A stretch of DNA of 64,000 nucleotides from Gracilibacillus massiliensis (GTDB taxonomy: Bacteria > Bacillota > Bacilli > Bacillales > Amphibacillaceae): the NCBI RefSeq assembly GCF_001458115.1, contig NZ_CZRP01000013.1, positions 1,504,779 through 1,568,778 of the forward strand. The letters are read 5' to 3'. Under the pieces are notes generated by a model. The model was not told the DNA's origin. It was given only the letters and a program-made list of their open reading frames with translations, and ran no database searches. Position 1 is the first letter of the stretch, and every line of letters starts with the position of its first letter. Positions 27,565 to 38,515 of the stretch are shown here, piece by piece. Both the position numbers and the translations under genes were made by a program.

Positions 27565-27595
27565 AAAATCAAGGGTTTTAGCCCCTTGATTTTTA
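27565..27595. terminator. Terminator between the DUF951 gene and ychF
   Basis: AAAATCAAGGG pairs with CCCTTGATTTT around a six-base loop, with T-rich ends in both directions. Confidence 0.65.
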
Positions 27596-27654
27596 ACTTT
27601 CTTTTATATAAAAAAGCAATTTTGTATAAAAACAACTAGTAGAAAAAGAGAATT

Positions 27655-27670
27655 TGTTTCACGTGAAACA
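27655..27670. promoter_or_regulatory. parS: parS site (ParB/Spo0J binding)
   Basis: TGTTTCACGTGAAACA is a perfect palindrome that matches the Bacillus parS consensus TGTTNCACGTGAAACA at every position. It lies downstream of the DUF951 stop. Confidence 0.92.
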
Positions 27671-27674
27671 TTTT

Positions 27675-27869
27675 TTATTCCGCATGTACAAGTACTTTTT
27701 TCATTTTTTGTTCAAATCGTTTGCGTGGGATCATGACACTATGTCCACAACCTTCACATTTCACCCGGATATCCATCCCCATGCGAATCACCTTCCAGCG
27801 ATTTTCACCGCATGGATGAGGTTTTTTCATTTCTACTATATCATGTAACTGAAATTCTTTTCGTTCCAT
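27675..27869 (-). CDS. DUF951 family small protein (YyzM-like)
   Basis: This is a 64-residue protein with the family pattern MHDIVEMKKPHPCG-like (FQLHDIVEMKKPHPCGENRW) and a CEGCGHSVMIPR segment; three cysteines suggest metal binding. The function is unknown; DUF951 genes commonly lie beside ychF and parAB in Firmicutes, as here. GAGGTGAT precedes the start. Confidence 0.9.
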   Translation of the reverse strand: MERKEFQLHDIVEMKKPHPCGENRWKVIRMGMDIRVKCEGCGHSVMIPRKRFEQKMKKVLVHAE

Positions 27870-27912
27870 CTTATCACCTCTTCAACGCCCATGTTATTCA
27901 TCCCCTATTATA

Positions 27913-28923
27913 TTAGATTTTTTTATAAAATGGAAATAGTAAGATAGCGCAAAGTAAATATAAATTCACGATTCCGTATATCGGATATAACAATGCAATT
28001 AAAGTTGAAAACCCGATTTTTGTTAAAGGTGTTAATAGAACTAATACAACAAGGGCAATATGCCACATTTTATATTTAAGAAATCGAGCCAATCTTGTAA
28101 CAAGTCCTAACATACTAGATATCGCTGTTGTGAAAATGGCAAACCATAATAAAATTGTCATGATGATGTACGTATAGTTAGGGTAATTTTTTAATATCGC
28201 AAACAATGGAATTTCATATAATATAATGATTTCGGATATTTGAATTAAACTATTGTTGTATAAATACGAAGTAAGGCCAAGTATGAGACCACTACCAATA
28301 CTGGCGATGAAGATTTCCCCTTTTGATTTTATCTTGTCTCCTACTGCCCCTATCACAGCCAAAATAGATAAAATATTTAATGCAGTGAAAGTAAATGCAG
28401 CCGTCCAATTTGCTTGATGATCAAGCGCTAATAAAAAGGTTAATTTTTGATCAAACGTATAAATTAATAGAATAGATAACAAACCAACAATCAACAAAGG
28501 TAAAATGACAACATTGAAAGTAAGTATACCATTGATACCTTTTACAAATAGGATGATGATAAAAACAACAATAAATAGAATTCCAACCCATTTGGAAAGG
28601 AAAATCGCTTCAAATGTTGCTCCACTGCCAGCGATCATAACTACAGTAGTAGACATTAAATAAAAGAAAATGAGAACGTCATAAAATCTAGCTACTTTGT
28701 TTCCTAATATAATTTCTAATAAGTTATAATAATTTTCAGTTTTATTCTGATAACTAACCATCATTGTAATCGTAACGGAACAGATGAATAATATGGTAAA
28801 CAATAGGATAGCTAGTCCACTTTCATGTCCAAAAAACTGCCATAACTCCCTTCCTGACGCATATCCTGCCCCTACCATTGTTCCGATGATTAAGAACATC
28901 CATTTCAAGCCTGATTTCCACAT
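27913..28923 (-). CDS. YkvI-like membrane transporter
   Basis: This is a 336-residue protein with about ten hydrophobic helices. It resembles the YkvI family, distant members of the amino acid-polyamine-organocation/spore-germination permease superfamily. The N-terminal helix carries GTMVGAGYASGRELWQFF, a glycine-rich break typical of such carriers. The substrate is unknown. GGAGGC lies just before the start. It lies between DUF554 and DUF951 and looks monocistronic. Confidence 0.75.
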   Translation of the reverse strand: MWKSGLKWMFLIIGTMVGAGYASGRELWQFFGHESGLAILLFTILFICSVTITMMVSYQNKTENYYNLLEIILGNKVARFYDVLIFFYLMSTTVVMIAGSGATFEAIFLSKWVGILFIVVFIIILFVKGINGILTFNVVILPLLIVGLLSILLIYTFDQKLTFLLALDHQANWTAAFTFTALNILSILAVIGAVGDKIKSKGEIFIASIGSGLILGLTSYLYNNSLIQISEIIILYEIPLFAILKNYPNYTYIIMTILLWFAIFTTAISSMLGLVTRLARFLKYKMWHIALVVLVLLTPLTKIGFSTLIALLYPIYGIVNLYLLCAILLFPFYKKI

Positions 28924-28998
28924 ACCTTTGCCTCCAAAAAGCTTTAGATATATTAAAAATATGCGACAGAGGACAAAGGTATGTGATAAATTTTTAAC

Positions 28999-29703
28999 TT
29001 AAATGAGAAAAGAATAGCTAAAATAAAATAGGATAAAAATAAATATAGCTGGCAGGAAGTCTCCTATTTTGATTTTTGTGATATTTAGAATGTTTAAGCC
29101 GATTACTAGTATTAATAAGCCACCAATAGCCGTCACTTCGTTAATAAAGCCATCTAAGACTTGTTGGGGTAGCCATTTATTAATTTGTACTGCTAACAAA
29201 GCGATAGAGCCCTGATAAAGTACTACAGGAATTACCGAGAAAATCACACCATAACCTAATGTTGTCGTTAATACCATTGCCATAAAGCCGTCTAAAAAAG
29301 CTTTGGTGATTAGTACCTCATGGTCTCCTCTTAATCCACCATCAAGCGCTCCTACAATAGCCATAGCACCGACAACAAATATTAAGCTAGCCGTAATAAA
29401 ACCTTCTGTTAAATTACTTTTTCCTTTTTTATTCACTGTTCGTTCTATTTTTTCACCGATGATATTTAACTTATCTTCGAGATGAATACCGGATCCGATT
29501 ACTGCTCCAATTAATAGACTTAATAGAATCAAGACAATATTTTCAGCTTGAATCGCCATTTGTATTCCTATTAACGAAACTACTAACCCTATGCCTTGCA
29601 ATGCAGTTGTTTTCATTCTTTCTGGTATATTTGTAAAAACAAGTCCTAAAACAGTTCCTATAATAATACATAACCCATTGATTAATGTTCCTAATAATGC
29701 CAC
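28999..29703 (-). CDS. DUF554 membrane protein
   Basis: This is a 234-residue membrane protein of the DUF554 (YdfK/YqgA) family, with six or seven helices (LLGTLINGLCIIIGTVLG, GIHLEDKLNIIGEKIE, DGFMAMVLTTTLGYGV). The function is unknown. The likely start is GTG at 29703, seven bases after AAGGTG; another GTG at 29724 overlaps that site. It is separated from parB by a terminator. Confidence 0.85.
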   Translation of the reverse strand: MALLGTLINGLCIIIGTVLGLVFTNIPERMKTTALQGIGLVVSLIGIQMAIQAENIVLILLSLLIGAVIGSGIHLEDKLNIIGEKIERTVNKKGKSNLTEGFITASLIFVVGAMAIVGALDGGLRGDHEVLITKAFLDGFMAMVLTTTLGYGVIFSVIPVVLYQGSIALLAVQINKWLPQQVLDGFINEVTAIGGLLILVIGLNILNITKIKIGDFLPAIFIFILFYFSYSFLI

Positions 29704-29733
29704 ACTCTTTTCACCTTCTTCCACTATAATGAA

Positions 29734-29771
29734 AAGGTCTGATTATTTGTGTTTAGCAAACAATCAGACCA
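29734..29771 (-). terminator. parB terminator
   Basis: GGTCTGATT and AATCAGACC arms (with inner TTG/CAA pairing) are followed by TTTTC on the minus strand, five bases past the parB stop. Confidence 0.8.
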
Positions 29772-29775
29772 TTAC

Positions 29776-30612
29776 TTAATCCATTTTATCCAGAATACGA
29801 TTTAAATCATCATCCGAGAAAAATTCGATTTCTATTTTTCCTTTGCGTTTGCCTTTGTTTATTTTAACGTTTGTCCCAAAGAAGTCTTTTAAATGATTTT
29901 CTCTTTCCACAATAAAAACGTCTTTTATCTCTTTCTTTTTCTTTTGCTTCACGGGTTGATTATTTAACTCATTGATTAGCGCTTCAACTTGACGAACGTT
30001 TAATTTCTCTGTTGTTATTCGCTTTGCCACAGGTTTGATTTTTTGCTTATCTTTTAAGCCTAAAAGTGCTCTCCCATGTCCCATCGATAATTCACCATGA
30101 CTTATTTGAGCAATAATATCTTCAGGCAAACTTAGCAAGCGTACTAGATTCGCAATATGTGACCTACTCTTCCCCAGCCGTTTAGCCAATTCATCCTGGG
30201 TTGTCCCTAATTCATTAATGAGACGATCATATGCTGTCGCTTCTTCAATTGGTGATAAATCCTCACGTTGAATATTTTCTAATAGCGCTAATTCCATCAT
30301 TTGCTCATCTGTTAAATCTTTGACAACAACAGGAATAACTTCTAAATTAGCTTCTTTTGCTGCTCGGAATCGTCTTTCGCCAACAACGATTTCGTAACCT
30401 CGAATACTTTTTCTGACAATAAGTGGTTGCAATATACCATGCTGAATAATAGATTCCTTTAATTCCTCAATTGCATCAGCTTCAAAGACTTTTCTAGGTT
30501 GATATGGATTTGGTCGACATTTTTTTAATTCAACCTCTTCAATATTATCGGACTCTTTTTCCTCTATTTCAGGGAAAAAGGCATCTAATCCTTTCCCTAA
30601 TCCTCTAGCCAT
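29776..30612 (-). CDS. parB: Chromosome-partitioning protein ParB (Spo0J)
   Basis: ParB loads at parS and spreads as a CTP-dependent clamp to organise the origin. The 278-residue protein starts MARGLGKGLDAFFPE, with the CTP-binding GERRFRAAK motif near residue 77 and the helix-turn-helix TQDELAKRLGKSRSHIANLVRLL. Its ATG overlaps the parA stop by eight bases. Two parS sites lie nearby. Confidence 0.96.
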   Translation of the reverse strand: MARGLGKGLDAFFPEIEEKESDNIEEVELKKCRPNPYQPRKVFEADAIEELKESIIQHGILQPLIVRKSIRGYEIVVGERRFRAAKEANLEVIPVVVKDLTDEQMMELALLENIQREDLSPIEEATAYDRLINELGTTQDELAKRLGKSRSHIANLVRLLSLPEDIIAQISHGELSMGHGRALLGLKDKQKIKPVAKRITTEKLNVRQVEALINELNNQPVKQKKKKEIKDVFIVERENHLKDFFGTNVKINKGKRKGKIEIEFFSDDDLNRILDKMD

Positions 30613-31366
30613 CCGCAATCACTTCCTTCGCTAAATCAAGGTATACTTCTGCACCTCTCGACTTAGAATCATATGTTATTATTGGTTGCCCATGACTTGG
30701 TGCCTCTCCTAAGCGAACATTTCTTGGTATTACAGTTTGATAGACTTTATCCTGGAAGTATTTCTTTACTTCTTCTATTACCTGTAAACCTAAATTCGTT
30801 CTGGCATCTAACATTGTTAGTAGAACACCTTCAATCATTAATTCTTTGTTTAAATGCTTTTGTACTAAACGAATGGTGTTTAGCAATTGACTAAGACCTT
30901 CTAATGCATAATATTCACATTGCACAGGTATTAAGACAGTATCAGATGCGGTTAACGCATTGATGGTCAATAACCCTAGTGAAGGAGGACAATCTATAAT
31001 AATAAAATCATATTGATCTCTTATATTATCAATTGCTTTTTTTAATCGCACTTCACGTGAAATTGTCGATACTAGTTCAATTTCCGCTCCAGCTAACTGA
31101 ATGGTAGCAGGAATAATATCCAAATTAGGAATTTCCGTATGTATGCACACTTTACTAGTTTCTATATCATCTACTAATACATCATAAATACAGTGGCTAA
31201 CATCTGCTTTATTAACCCCTACACCGCTAGTAGCATTTCCTTGCGGATCGATATCTACTAATAATATTTTTTTATCGAAATGTGCTAATCCTGCACTCAA
31301 GTTAACTGAAGAAGTTGTTTTGCCGACGCCACCCTTTTGGTTTGCAACGGCTATTACTTTTCCCAT
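30605..31366 (-). CDS. parA: Chromosome-partitioning ATPase ParA (Soj)
   Basis: ParA/Soj is a Walker-type ATPase that works with ParB in origin segregation and, in Bacillus, acts on DnaA. The 253 residues begin MGKVIAVANQKGGVGKTT with the deviant Walker A at residues 10-17; Walker B is IIDCPPSLGLLT. The start at 31366 follows AGAGGTAGGTGG. It is coupled to parB. Confidence 0.96.
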   Translation of the reverse strand: MGKVIAVANQKGGVGKTTSSVNLSAGLAHFDKKILLVDIDPQGNATSGVGVNKADVSHCIYDVLVDDIETSKVCIHTEIPNLDIIPATIQLAGAEIELVSTISREVRLKKAIDNIRDQYDFIIIDCPPSLGLLTINALTASDTVLIPVQCEYYALEGLSQLLNTIRLVQKHLNKELMIEGVLLTMLDARTNLGLQVIEEVKKYFQDKVYQTVIPRNVRLGEAPSHGQPIITYDSKSRGAEVYLDLAKEVIADG

Positions 31367-31504
31367 GATGCCACCTACCTCTTGCTTCATTTCCTTTTAT
31401 TTTATCACTAATTCAAACAAATAAATAATTGTTTTTATAAAAAGTTAATAAATAGTTCTATTGATTCAAAAACGATAACTACTAGATCCTATTGTTATCA
31501 TAAA

Positions 31505-31540
31505 ACAACCCATCTTTGTGATTTCTTAAAGATGGGTCTG
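31505..31540 (-). terminator. noc terminator
   Basis: ACCCATCTTT and AAAGATGGGT pair around a ten-base loop, followed on the minus strand by TGTTTTATG. Confidence 0.75.
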
Positions 31541-31548
31541 TTCTAACA

Positions 31549-32409
31549 TCATTTTTTCTTAGGGATTTTAATAGTTATTTGATAAAAGTCCTCATGATCT
31601 TGTTCATCTGTTTCCAAATCAACACCTGTATCAGACACCATGTCTAAGGATTGCCTGATTGTATTCATAGCGATACGCATATCTTTATTGATTCCTTTAA
31701 GACGCGGTTTTTTAGGCTTCTTTTTATCTGCCATTAATCGATCAATTTGTGCTTCTGTTTGCTTCACATTTAAATCTCTATCGATGATTTGCTGTAATAC
31801 TTTTAATTGAAGCTCTTCGCTTTTTAAACCGATTAACGCTCGTGCATGTCTTTCTGTAATCACTTTTTGTAAAATTGCCTGTTGCACCTCATCAGGTAAT
31901 TTTAGCAGTCTCATTTTATTCGCTATCGTAGATTGACTTTTCCCTAACCGTTGTGCAAGTGCTTCTTGTGTTAATTCGTGCATTTCGATTAATTTATCAT
32001 AGGCAATAGCTTCTTCGATTACTGTCAGTTCCTCACGTTGCAGGTTTTCTATTAATGCAACCGATGCGGTCTCCTTATCCGTCATTTCACGAATAATGGC
32101 AGGTATCTTTTCCCAATCAAGACTTTTTGCTGCACGCCAACGTCTTTCACCTGCAATAATTTCATATTTGTCTATTTCATTTTCGATTGGGCGAACGACA
32201 ATCGGTTGAATCATACCATGTGTATGTAACGTTTGTGCTAATTCTTTGATCTTTTCTTCATTAAATATTGATCTTGGTTGGTAACGATTTGCTTCAATTG
32301 AGTCAATCTTCAAGAATAATACTTCATCTTGTAAACTCTCTGTATCTTCTATAAAGTCCTCTTCTACTTTGTCACCAATACCAAAAATACGACCAAATGG
32401 GTGTAACAT
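31549..32409 (-). CDS. noc: Nucleoid occlusion protein Noc
   Basis: Noc is a ParB paralogue that blocks FtsZ assembly over the nucleoid. The 286-residue product begins [14 protein letters not shown], the amphipathic N-terminus used for membrane contact, then shows the CTPase motif [13 protein letters not shown] and the helix-turn-helix [23 protein letters not shown]. The start at 32409 follows AAGGTGGTG. It is distinguished from ParB by its N-terminus and by its position between parA and rsmG. Confidence 0.93.
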   Translation of the reverse strand: MLHPFGRIFGIGDKVEEDFIEDTESLQDEVLFLKIDSIEANRYQPRSIFNEEKIKELAQTLHTHGMIQPIVVRPIENEIDKYEIIAGERRWRAAKSLDWEKIPAIIREMTDKETASVALIENLQREELTVIEEAIAYDKLIEMHELTQEALAQRLGKSQSTIANKMRLLKLPDEVQQAILQKVITERHARALIGLKSEELQLKVLQQIIDRDLNVKQTEAQIDRLMADKKKPKKPRLKGINKDMRIAMNTIRQSLDMVSDTGVDLETDEQDHEDFYQITIKIPKKK

Positions 32410-32559
32410 AATCAACACCACCTTTTTTTTCTTCACCTAATTTATAAAAATAAAAAACTATTTTACCTGCACAATTAATATATATTAAAGTATAAAATGG
32501 GAAAACTTGCTTAAAACAGGGATTTAAGCAAGTCATTGAAGCCGTTTTATATTCCAAAA

Positions 32560-32575
32560 TGTTTCACGTGGAACA
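32560..32575. promoter_or_regulatory. parS: parS site in the noc-rsmG intergenic region
   Basis: Read on the minus strand it is TGTTCCACGTGAAACA, the exact classical Bacillus parS sequence. It lies upstream of noc. Confidence 0.92.
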
Positions 32576-32670
32576 TAACTAGTAATCTGTTACTATCATT
32601 TTATCACAAAAATACAAAAAGCGATAAAAAATATAAATTATTTTTAAAAATTAACATTTGTCACGGGGTA

Positions 32671-33384
32671 TTATAAAGGATTTTTATTCGGAACACCTGG
32701 TTTCCGCGGAAATTTCTTAGGTGTTTTTCTCTTTTTATCGATAATTAATATATTTCGTTCCCCATTATTTTCCGGTAGAATAAAATGTTCGACTTTATTT
32801 ATTTTGCCACCAAGTAACTCAATAGCATCTTCCGCATCATTTAATTCCTCTTCAATATTAGAACCTTTCATCGCAATAAACGTTCCATTGGTTCGGAGTA
32901 AAGGTAAACATAATTCAGACAGAACTGATGTTCTTGCAACTGCACGGGCCAACACTACATCAAATTTATGTCTGAATTTATCATTAATGCCAAACAATTC
33001 AGCACGGTCATGATAGAAGGACACACCTTCCAATTCTAATTCTGAGGCCAAGTGATTTAAAAAAGTAATTCGTTTCTTTAATGAGTCAACAATCGTCACC
33101 TTTAAATTTGGAAACAATATTTTTAAGGGGATACTGGGAAAACCTGCCCCAGCCCCCACATCGCATACATGTAATTCATTCGAGAAATCAAAATAAAATG
33201 CTGCTGTTAATGAATCGAAAAAGTGTTTAGCATATACTTCTTCTCGTTCTGTTATAGCTGTTAAATTCATTTTTTCATTCCACTCAACTAATGTATGGAA
33301 ATATGTGTCAAATTGTTGTAATTGTTGATCGGAAAGCGTGAAGCCTTCTTTCTTTAAATATGCTTGGAAAGACTGGAGATTCAT
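32671..33384 (-). CDS. rsmG: 16S rRNA m7G527 methyltransferase
   Basis: RsmG (GidB) methylates G527 of 16S rRNA with SAM. The 237 residues show [20 protein letters not shown] and the SAM-binding [16 protein letters not shown] near residue 73. GGAGTGG precedes the start. It is 15 bases downstream of mnmG. Confidence 0.95.
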   Translation of the reverse strand: MNLQSFQAYLKKEGFTLSDQQLQQFDTYFHTLVEWNEKMNLTAITEREEVYAKHFFDSLTAAFYFDFSNELHVCDVGAGAGFPSIPLKILFPNLKVTIVDSLKKRITFLNHLASELELEGVSFYHDRAELFGINDKFRHKFDVVLARAVARTSVLSELCLPLLRTNGTFIAMKGSNIEEELNDAEDAIELLGGKINKVEHFILPENNGERNILIIDKKRKTPKKFPRKPGVPNKNPL

Positions 33385-33399
33385 TCTTCCACTCCTCTT

Positions 33400-35292
33400 T
33401 TATTCATTCGATACTTTAGCTACATTCCCTTGTTCAATATAAACTAATAAAATCGATACATCTGCAGGATTTACACCTGAAATTCTTGAAGCTTGCGCGA
33501 CTGATAACGGTCGCACTTGTTTTAGTTTCTCTCGTGCCTCTGTTGCTAATCCGCTAATATCATCGTAATTAATGTTATCAGGTATCACTTTATTCTCCAT
33601 TTTTTTCATTCGCGCTACCTGTTGATTTGATTTTGAAATATACCCTTGATACTTAATTTGAATCTCGACTTGCTCTTTCACATCATACGCTAACTCTTTC
33701 TCAGAAGGAGCCACCTGCTGAATTACATCATAGGTAACTTCAGGTCTTTTTAATAAATCATACGCTAAAATACCATCTTTCAACCTTGTACCACCAATCG
33801 ATTCCATTAATTGCTGTAATTGTTCTGTCGGTTTTAATCGGATGTTACTTAATCGCTCTTTTTCTTCTTCTATAAGTTGTTTCTTTTCTTCAAATCGATT
33901 AAAACGTTCTTCCGAAATCAGACCGATACGATGACCAATTTCTGTTAGTCGTAAATCCGCATTATCATGGCGTAATAACAAACGATATTCGGCACGAGAT
34001 GTTAATAGTCGATATGGTTCATTTGTACCTTTTGTTACAAGATCGTCAATTAACACACCAATATAAGCCTGAGAACGATCTAAAATTAACGTCTCTGCAT
34101 CTAAAGCCTTTGCTGCTGCATTGATACCGGCCATCAGACCTTGCCCTGCTGCTTCCTCATAACCCGATGTTCCATTAATTTGTCCAGCTGTATAAAGTCC
34201 TTCGACATTTTTAACTTCTAATGTAGGCCATAATTGAGTTGGTACTACTGAATCATACTCAATCGCATAACCACCACGCATGATTTCCGCTTCTTCTAAA
34301 CCAGGTATACTTCGTAAAATTTCTCGTTGAACATACTCTGGTAATGAAGTAGATAACCCTTGGACATACACTTCATCTGTGTTCCGTCCTTCAGGCTCTA
34401 AGAAAATTTGATGACGTGGTTTATCGTGAAAGCGAACAATTTTATCTTCAATTGATGGACAATATCGAGGTCCTGTGCCTTTAATCATCCCTGAATACAT
34501 CGCAGATAATCCTAAGTTGTCATTAATAATTGCATGGGTGTTTTCATTAGTGTACGTTAACCAGCAAGGAATTTGATCGACAATTTCTTCTGTAGTTTCA
34601 TAGGAAAAATGTTGTGGATTGTCATCCCCTGGCTGAATTTCTGTTTTCGAATAATCTATCGTATGATTATTCACCCTTGGTGGCGTTCCCGTCTTAAAAC
34701 GAACCAGATCAAAACCGATTTTCTCAAGATTTTCTGCTAATTTCACACTGGCACGTTGGTTATTCGGACCACTTTCATAAGAAATATCACCAGTAATGAC
34801 ACGTCCACGCATAAAAGTACCTGTCGTAATAATGACAGATTTAGCACGATACAGTGCTTTCGTTTCTGTGATAACACCTTTACACTCACCATCTTCAACA
34901 AGCAGTTCTTCCACCATTCCCTGACGAAGCGTCAAATTCTTTTCTTGTTCTAACGTCTTTTTCATTTCTTGAATATATAATGGTTTATCTGCTTGTGCTC
35001 GTAACGCTCTTACTGCGGGTCCCTTACCAGTATTAAGCATCCTCATTTGAATATAGGTCTTATCTATCACTTTGCCCATTAAACCGCCTAACGCATCTAT
35101 TTCACGCACAACAATCCCTTTTGCAGGGCCACCAATTGATGGATTACATGGCATAAAGGCAATCATGTCTAAATTTAATGTTAAAATTAATGTTTTCGCA
35201 CCTCTTTTGGCAGCAGCATAAGCAGCTTCTACCCCTGCGTGTCCTGCACCGATTACGATCACATCATACTGACCAGCTTCATAAGTTGACAT
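33400..35292 (-). CDS. mnmG: tRNA cmnm5U34 modification enzyme MnmG
   Basis: MnmG (GidA) is the FAD subunit of the MnmE-MnmG complex that modifies U34 of several tRNAs. The 630 residues begin with an FAD fold ([21 protein letters not shown]), and show [12 protein letters not shown] and the C-terminal helical domain ([21 protein letters not shown]). AAAGGAGGATC precedes the ATG. It lies 22 bases after mnmE. Confidence 0.97.
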   Translation of the reverse strand: MSTYEAGQYDVIVIGAGHAGVEAAYAAAKRGAKTLILTLNLDMIAFMPCNPSIGGPAKGIVVREIDALGGLMGKVIDKTYIQMRMLNTGKGPAVRALRAQADKPLYIQEMKKTLEQEKNLTLRQGMVEELLVEDGECKGVITETKALYRAKSVIITTGTFMRGRVITGDISYESGPNNQRASVKLAENLEKIGFDLVRFKTGTPPRVNNHTIDYSKTEIQPGDDNPQHFSYETTEEIVDQIPCWLTYTNENTHAIINDNLGLSAMYSGMIKGTGPRYCPSIEDKIVRFHDKPRHQIFLEPEGRNTDEVYVQGLSTSLPEYVQREILRSIPGLEEAEIMRGGYAIEYDSVVPTQLWPTLEVKNVEGLYTAGQINGTSGYEEAAGQGLMAGINAAAKALDAETLILDRSQAYIGVLIDDLVTKGTNEPYRLLTSRAEYRLLLRHDNADLRLTEIGHRIGLISEERFNRFEEKKQLIEEEKERLSNIRLKPTEQLQQLMESIGGTRLKDGILAYDLLKRPEVTYDVIQQVAPSEKELAYDVKEQVEIQIKYQGYISKSNQQVARMKKMENKVIPDNINYDDISGLATEAREKLKQVRPLSVAQASRISGVNPADVSILLVYIEQGNVAKVSNE

Positions 35293-35314
35293 TGCTGATC
35301 CTCCTTTAATTTTC

Positions 35315-36691
35315 TTATTTTCCTAAACAAAATTGGGAGAACAATTGATCAATTAAACTATCCTGCATTGTATCTCCAACAATTTCACCTAACAATTCCC
35401 AAGCCCTTGTTACATCAATCTGCACTAAATCAATCGGCATATCTGCATCCATTGCCTCTGCTGCATCCGTTAAAGCTGTTAACGTTTGTTGCAACAGTTG
35501 AATATGGCGAACATTGGATACATAGGAGAGATCACCAGCATCTAATTCTCCTTCAAAAAAAGTATCTGCAATCGCTTCTTCTAGATCGTCCATCCCTTTA
35601 TCTTCAATTAAGGCAGTAGTGATTACTTTTTGATCAGCTGCGAGCTGTTTTACTTCCGCTACATCCAGTTTCGCTTCAAGATCGGTTTTATTCACAATCA
35701 CAATATATTCTAATCCTTCGACTGCCTTAAAAAGATTACGATCTTCCTCTGTAAGTTCTTCCCCATAGTTTAACACTAACAAAATTAAATCCGATTCTTT
35801 TAAAGCTTGACGCGAACGTTCGACACCAATTCTTTCTACAATATCTTCCGTTTCTCGAATACCTGCAGTGTCCACTAATCTAAGCGGAATCCCGCGAACA
35901 TTGACATATTCCTCAATAACATCCCTTGTGGTACCTGGAATATCGGTAACGATTGCTTTTGTCTCTTGAACAAACGCATTTAACAAGGAGGATTTTCCAA
36001 CATTCGGGCGGCCAATGATTGCCGTGGCAATTCCTTCACGTAAAATCTTCCCTTGTTTCGCCATGCTTAGAAGTTTTTCAACTTCTTGATATACTTCTTG
36101 AGTTCGCTCTCTCAACATCTGATGGGACATCTCTTCGACATCATCATATTCTGGGTAATCGATATTAACTTCCACATGTGCAACAGTTTCTATTAATGTT
36201 TGTCGTAATTGATGTACCAGTTTTGATAATTTACCATCTAATTGTTTAAGTGCAATGTTCATCGCTTTATCTGTTTTAGCACGAATCAAGTCCATGACAG
36301 CTTCTGCTTGTGACAAATCAATTCTACCATTCAAAAAAGCACGTTTGGTAAATTCACCAGGTTCTGCAAGACGTGCCCCATGCAACAATACATGTTCTAA
36401 CAAGCGATTAACAGATGCCAGACCGCCGTGACAATTGATCTCTACCACATCTTCTTTGGTAAAGGTTTTGGGTGCACGCATTACCGTGACCATTACTTCC
36501 TCCATCATTTCACCTGTTTGTCGATCAATCATCTTGCCATAATGAATCGTATGTGATTCCACCTGCTCTAGGTCTTTACCCTCAAAAAGTTTATTACTTA
36601 TTGTTACAGCTTCTTCCCCACTCAATCGAACAATGGCTATCGCTCCTTCTCCAATTGGCGTAGAAATCGCTGCTATCGTATCTTTCTCCAT
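35315..36691 (-). CDS. mnmE: tRNA modification GTPase MnmE
   Basis: MnmE (TrmE) is the GTPase and folate-binding partner of MnmG. The 458 residues show the N-terminal formyl-THF domain ([22 protein letters not shown]), a helical part, the inserted G domain ([35 protein letters not shown]) and the C-terminal CLGK with its essential cysteine. A cluster of DnaA boxes lies 100-160 bases upstream. Confidence 0.97.
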   Translation of the reverse strand: MEKDTIAAISTPIGEGAIAIVRLSGEEAVTISNKLFEGKDLEQVESHTIHYGKMIDRQTGEMMEEVMVTVMRAPKTFTKEDVVEINCHGGLASVNRLLEHVLLHGARLAEPGEFTKRAFLNGRIDLSQAEAVMDLIRAKTDKAMNIALKQLDGKLSKLVHQLRQTLIETVAHVEVNIDYPEYDDVEEMSHQMLRERTQEVYQEVEKLLSMAKQGKILREGIATAIIGRPNVGKSSLLNAFVQETKAIVTDIPGTTRDVIEEYVNVRGIPLRLVDTAGIRETEDIVERIGVERSRQALKESDLILLVLNYGEELTEEDRNLFKAVEGLEYIVIVNKTDLEAKLDVAEVKQLAADQKVITTALIEDKGMDDLEEAIADTFFEGELDAGDLSYVSNVRHIQLLQQTLTALTDAAEAMDADMPIDLVQIDVTRAWELLGEIVGDTMQDSLIDQLFSQFCLGK

Positions 36692-36794
36692 ATTTTCACC
36701 TCCATTTTTTAAGTCTCTCTATATTAATCACTCATTTTTATCGTTTAGTGTCACTAACTTATTAGAATAGCACAAAACTATACCAATTGAAAAG

Positions 36795-36851
36795 ATATCC
36801 ACACTTAGTTTCTACTTTTTCTTTCAAAATATTTTATCCACATGTGAATAA
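36795..36851. promoter_or_regulatory. DnaA-box cluster upstream of mnmE
   Basis: TTATCCACA (36834-36842) directly abuts TGTGAATAA (36843-36851), forming a near-perfect inverted pair. ATATCCACA (36795-36803) is a third site with one mismatch. Such clusters can titrate DnaA or regulate a nearby gene. Confidence 0.6.
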
Positions 36852-36936
36852 CTTTTAAAAACCAAAAACATTCACAACTTCAAGTTTTTCTTCGCCGAAC
36901 TACTTCGTCGCTAAAATTTTATGCTTTCCTAACGTA

Positions 36937-36979
36937 CAAAAAAAGCACGAGTAATCATTAATAATTACTCGTGCTTTTT
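36937..36979 (-). terminator. jag terminator
   Basis: A 15-bp stem (AAAAGCACGAGTAAT with ATTACTCGTGCTTTT) is followed by T on the minus strand, five bases past the jag stop. Confidence 0.85.
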
Positions 36980-36983
36980 CTTC

Positions 36984-37601
36984 TTATTTAGGTTTGATCA
37001 CCACATACCGATTTGGTTCGGTACCTTGTGAATCTGTTTCTACTGCATTATTTTGCTGCAATGCCGTATGAATCACTTTACGCTCGTAGGATGGCATCGG
37101 TTCGATCTTAACATCTCTATTCGTTCGAGATGCTCGTTCAGCTAGACGCTCTGCTAGCGAAATTAATGTCTCTTTTCTTCTTTCACGATATCCTTCTGCA
37201 TCGACTACTACCGTATAATATTTATCAGCATATTGATGCATCGCCAATTGTGCTAGATATTGAATAGCATTTAACGTTTGTCCTCGTTTTCCTATCAATA
37301 ATGCTATTCTTTCACCAGTTAATTGGAAGGTTACGACATTTTGCTCCACCTTTATCGTGATTTTAACATCCACATTAAATTCAGAAATAATCGATTCTAT
37401 ATATTTCTGAAGTTTTTCGACTGGATCTTCATCTTTTGATACTTTCACAATTGCTCGTTTTGATCCAAATAGACCAAAGATACCTTTTTTACCTTCATCA
37501 ATGACTTCGACTTTAGCTTGGTCCTCTGTGATGTTTAACTGCCTTAAAGCTGATTGGACCGCTTCTTCAACTGTTTGTCCAGTAGCAGTTAGTTGTCTCA
37601 C
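36984..37601 (-). CDS. jag: RNA-binding protein Jag/KhpB
   Basis: This is a 205-residue RNA-binding protein (SpoIIIJ-associated). The Jag_N domain (EVIDEGKKGIFGLFGSK) comes first, then a KH domain with the motif ALLIGKRGQTLNAI, then R3H (YRERRKETLISLAERLA ... RKVIHTAL). Translation starts at GTG (37601), whose first base overlaps the yidC stop. GGAGGC lies inside the yidC 3' end. Confidence 0.93.
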   Translation of the reverse strand: MRQLTATGQTVEEAVQSALRQLNITEDQAKVEVIDEGKKGIFGLFGSKRAIVKVSKDEDPVEKLQKYIESIISEFNVDVKITIKVEQNVVTFQLTGERIALLIGKRGQTLNAIQYLAQLAMHQYADKYYTVVVDAEGYRERRKETLISLAERLAERASRTNRDVKIEPMPSYERKVIHTALQQNNAVETDSQGTEPNRYVVIKPK

Positions 37602-38389
37602 TATTTTGTGCCTCCTGCATCCGCCTCATCACGTTTCATCATTGGGTTTTTAATCAACAATGTTTGCAATACCATAAAGATATTACCTACAACCCAATAC
37701 AGTGCCAATGCTGATGGGAAGAAAATTGCAAATACCCCGATCATAATCGGCATCAAGTAAAGCATCATTGTCATTTGAGGCATCATAGAATTTTGTGTTG
37801 CTGTTGTACCAGCCATCATTAACTTTTGTTGTAAATAAGTAAAACCTGCTGTTAAAACAGGTAATATATAGTAAGGATCTGGTGAATCTAATCGGAACCA
37901 TAAAAACACATGGCCGTCCAGTGCTCCTGTCCGCATAATTGCATGATAGAAAGCAATTAAAATCGGCATTTGTACAATAATTGGTAAACAACCTGCTAGT
38001 GGATTAACACCATTCTTCTGAAACAGTTCCATTGTTTCCTGTTGTAACTTTTGTTGTGTTTGTTGATCTTTAGAACTGTATTTTTCTCTTACCTTTTGTA
38101 ATTCGGGCTGAATTGCTTGCATTGCTTTTGAACTTTTCAATTGTTTTATATTAAGTGGTAATAAAATGAAACGAATTAAAAGAGTTACCAGTACAATGGA
38201 TAAGCCATAGCCATATTCAGCATTAAAAAATTCGGCTACATTTACAATTAACCATGATAAAGGGTATACAAAGTATTTATTCCAAATCCCTTCACTTTCT
38301 GGTGTAATGTCCTGGTCGATTTCAGTACAACCGGACAATAAAAGTATTACACCAACTAAACCCAATAATAATAGGAGCTTCTTACGCAT
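37601..38389 (-). CDS. yidC: Membrane protein insertase YidC (SpoIIIJ type)
   Basis: YidC inserts proteins into the membrane; the SpoIIIJ type is also needed for sporulation. The product of about 262 residues begins with a lipoprotein signal ([13 protein letters not shown]) and has five membrane segments ([49 protein letters not shown]). GGAGG before the ATG decides this start over an upstream GTG. It is tightly linked to jag. Confidence 0.94.
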   Translation of the reverse strand: MRKKLLLLLGLVGVILLLSGCTEIDQDITPESEGIWNKYFVYPLSWLIVNVAEFFNAEYGYGLSIVLVTLLIRFILLPLNIKQLKSSKAMQAIQPELQKVREKYSSKDQQTQQKLQQETMELFQKNGVNPLAGCLPIIVQMPILIAFYHAIMRTGALDGHVFLWFRLDSPDPYYILPVLTAGFTYLQQKLMMAGTTATQNSMMPQMTMMLYLMPIMIGVFAIFFPSALALYWVVGNIFMVLQTLLIKNPMMKRDEADAGGTK

Positions 38390-38515
38390 CTTTATCCTCC
38401 TTAATTCCTTTACATACACGTTATTTATAGTTTTACATTTTACCACTACTTGCTAACAACAAGCTAGCAATAATAGAATAAAAATAAATAAACTACTTAT
38501 CAATTAACAAAATGT

